A stretch of DNA of 64,000 nucleotides from Anaerotignum lactatifermentans (GTDB lineage: Bacteria > Bacillota > Clostridia > Lachnospirales > Anaerotignaceae): the NCBI RefSeq assembly GCF_016902535.1, contig NZ_JACSNY010000003.1:186001-250000 (forward strand), read 5' to 3'. Shown here one piece after another: positions 62,357 to 64,000 of the stretch (position 1 is its first letter; every line of letters begins with the position of its first letter). The notes beneath the pieces were generated by a model that was given only the letters and a program-made list of their open reading frames with translations, did not search any database and was not told where the DNA came from. A program made the position numbers and the translations under genes.

Positions 62357-64000
62357 GCTTTTATATGGGAGAGATCCGGAAAATGCGGCAGGAGCTGTTT
62401 TCTGCCTATGACCGTCAGGATTACAGACAGGCCCTTATGCTGGGACGGCGAATTTTGCAGCTGTATCTGGATCATGGAGATTGCGATACCATGGAATACG
62501 CCACAGATATGCATAATCTGGGCGTCGTTTTTGACGAGCTGGGACGATATGATAAAGCCATGGAGTATTATAAAAAAGCGGCGATTCTGAAAAAGGACTG
62601 TGCCGGGGAAAGTCTGTCCTTTGCGGATACCCTGAATAATCTGGCCGTTGTGTACAGCCAGACAGGGCAGTATGAAAAGGCCCTGAAATATCACCGTCAG
62701 GTGCTTCAGATCCGGGATATGAAGCTGGGCCGGGAGCATATAGACTATATCCATACCCTCTTTCAGCTGGGCAATACCTATGAGGACCTGAAGCAGTATG
62801 AGAAAGCCATGGAAATGCAGGAAAAGGCGCTGGAAAAGGTAGGCGCCAGCAAACAGGTCTCCGGCGGAGATCTGGCGGATATTTATTTTTCCATGGCCAG
62901 CGCCGCCCATGGAGCCGGCAACTATAAGCGCTCCATCGCTTCCTATGAAAAGGCGCTGACACTGCTGGAAAAGGAAAACGGAGAGAAAACCTTCTATTAT
63001 ATGATGCAGCTGATCCGTCTGGCGGAGGTCTGCGAGAAGGCGGGCTGGATGGAACTGGCGGTGGAGTACTGCGAGCGGGCGGTGCAGATCCGGCGGGAGC
63101 TGATGAGCGAGAACCATCTGGACTTTATCAACAGCCTGAACGCTCTGGCGGCCCTTTGCTGTAAGGCGGGGGATTACCGAAAGGCTCTGCGGGCCCATGA
63201 GGAGACACTGCAGCTGGTGCGGGAGGTTCTGGGGGAAGACCATATTTTCTACGCCGAAACACTGAATAATATGAGTGTGGACTACGCCGGTCTGGAGGAA
63301 TATGAAAAAGCGCTGGAACTGAATCAGGAGGCGCTGGAACGGAAAGCGGCCATTATGGGGCCGGATTCTTCCCAGTGCGCTACTTCCTGGATGAGTCTGG
63401 GCAGTCTTTATGAGAAAATGGGACGGGAGATGGACGCCCTTTCCGCCTATCGCCGTGCCTTGGGCATCCGCAGCGCCATTGAGAAAAAAGAGCTTCCCTG
63501 TGCCGACGCCATGGAGGCTATGGCAAGGCTGCTGGCAAAACGGGGCGCCTTTGAGACAGCGTTTTCCTATTTGCGGGAAGCCCAGAAGATTCGTCTGGAG
63601 GCGGAAGGAAAGCGGAGCTTTTCCTATGTGCAGGGGCTTTACGTCATGGCGGAGATCAAACGGGAGGCGGGAGAGCCGGAAGCTGCTGTCATGCTTTGCC
63701 GGGAGGCGGCGGAGATCCAGGAGGAACAATATGGAAAGAACCATCCTCTCTATGCCGAGGCGCTGGAGCATCTGGGAAAGGAATACGCGCTGCAGAAACG
63801 ATATGAGAAGAGTCTGGCGGCATTGACTGAGGCGGCGGCAGTGTTTAAGGAGATGCTGGACGAAGATAATCCCCGCCATGTGGCGGCTTTGGAGGAAATG
63901 GCACAGGTCTGCGAGCAGATGGGAGACTATGGGCGTGCCGTGGACTGTTATCTGGAACGGAATGACGTAAATTTTGAGGAAACGGCGGAAGAACAGAAAA
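62353..64000 (+). CDS. Tetratricopeptide repeat protein, 3' end outside the window
   Basis: At least 549 codons, ATG 62353 overlapping the recX stop, open to the window edge. About a dozen TPR units of roughly 42 residues, the kinesin-light-chain or TPR_10/TPR_12 type, for example FADTLNNLAVVYSQTGQYEK, ALKYHRQVLQ; FYAETLNNMSVDYAGLEEYE, KALELNQEALE; LYAEALEHLGKEYALQKRYE. No signal peptide or enzyme domain seen in the visible part. Probably a protein-interaction scaffold; partners unknown. Confidence 0.9.
   Translation, partial: MSFYMGEIRKMRQELFSAYDRQDYRQALMLGRRILQLYLDHGDCDTMEYATDMHNLGVVFDELGRYDKAMEYYKKAAILKKDCAGESLSFADTLNNLAVVYSQTGQYEKALKYHRQVLQIRDMKLGREHIDYIHTLFQLGNTYEDLKQYEKAMEMQEKALEKVGASKQVSGGDLADIYFSMASAAHGAGNYKRSIASYEKALTLLEKENGEKTFYYMMQLIRLAEVCEKAGWMELAVEYCERAVQIRRELMSENHLDFINSLNALAALCCKAGDYRKALRAHEETLQLVREVLGEDHIFYAETLNNMSVDYAGLEEYEKALELNQEALERKAAIMGPDSSQCATSWMSLGSLYEKMGREMDALSAYRRALGIRSAIEKKELPCADAMEAMARLLAKRGAFETAFSYLREAQKIRLEAEGKRSFSYVQGLYVMAEIKREAGEPEAAVMLCREAAEIQEEQYGKNHPLYAEALEHLGKEYALQKRYEKSLAALTEAAAVFKEMLDEDNPRHVAALEEMAQVCEQMGDYGRAVDCYLERNDVNFEETAEEQK

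Noticed and set aside
1-64000. CRISPR arrays, tRNA or rRNA genes
   Set aside because: No regularly spaced repeats and no tRNA or rRNA signatures were seen apart from the tRNA-like part of tmRNA.

Overview
The window reads as chromosome of a strictly anaerobic, low-redox Firmicute of the class Clostridia, most likely Lachnospirales (Lachnospiraceae or Anaerotignum-like). Reasons: a Gram-positive gene set (RelQ-type alarmone synthetase, T-box control of ileS, class III fructose-bisphosphatase, C+ form of L28, stalk-domain and YkuD surface proteins), clostridial energy genes (an acyl-CoA dehydrogenase with EtfB and EtfA, and a 1177-residue pyruvate:ferredoxin oxidoreductase), strong AGGAGG ribosome sites and TTGACA/TATAAT promoters. 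The assignment below class level is inference.

Layout. 1-7.3 kb: 3' end of rpoC, then rpsL, rpsG, fusA and tuf. 8-11.3 kb: acyl-CoA dehydrogenase, etfB, etfA. 11.5-15.2 kb: relQ-like synthetase, cardiolipin synthase, and a membrane protein with a degenerate JAMM domain and a LysM domain. 15.4-29.8 kb: a compact PBSX-like particle cluster with a divergent S24 repressor, a regulator, terminase, portal, scaffold, capsid, connectors, contractile sheath and tube, chaperones, hub and baseplate. 29.9-33.4 kb: secG, rnr, smpB and ssrA (tmRNA). 33.5-35.9 kb: two envelope proteins. 36.6-40.1 kb: pyruvate:ferredoxin oxidoreductase. 40.5-45.2 kb: proB, two membrane proteins, 5-formyl-THF cyclo-ligase, proA, ketopantoate reductase. 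45.2-46.5 kb: an intact IS3-family element. 46.7-64 kb: rpmB, a stalk-domain protein, rnz, tsaD, an acetyltransferase, a HAD phosphatase and an SDR, a membrane protein, fbp, ileS with T-box, pncB, a cyclase, recX and a TPR protein that runs off the end.

The main object of interest is the 14.4 kb particle cluster. Every reading frame in it is open except for one odd overlap at the portal/scaffold junction. It has no integrase, replication, lysis, tail-fibre, minor-head or protease gene. Its tail chaperone gene carries a textbook -1 frameshift signal (A AAA AAC, a 7-base spacer, then an 11-bp stem). The gene that follows, where the tape measure belongs, encodes only about 211 residues. A 26-bp near-perfect palindrome with an SOS-box core overlaps the -10 of the structural promoter. 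Together these suggest a domesticated, damage-inducible, very short-tailed contractile particle, either gene-transfer-agent-like or PBSX-like. The packaging and release functions are inferred, not shown.

Other notable structure: an IS3 element sits exactly in the loop of the panE terminator, with a 4-bp target duplication. A family of near-identical GCTGGAATCC-type terminator hairpins is scattered through the window. The 3' region of the pyruvate oxidoreductase gene holds a multi-stem RNA fold. Several very long antisense reading frames are artefacts of strong codon bias in highly expressed genes.
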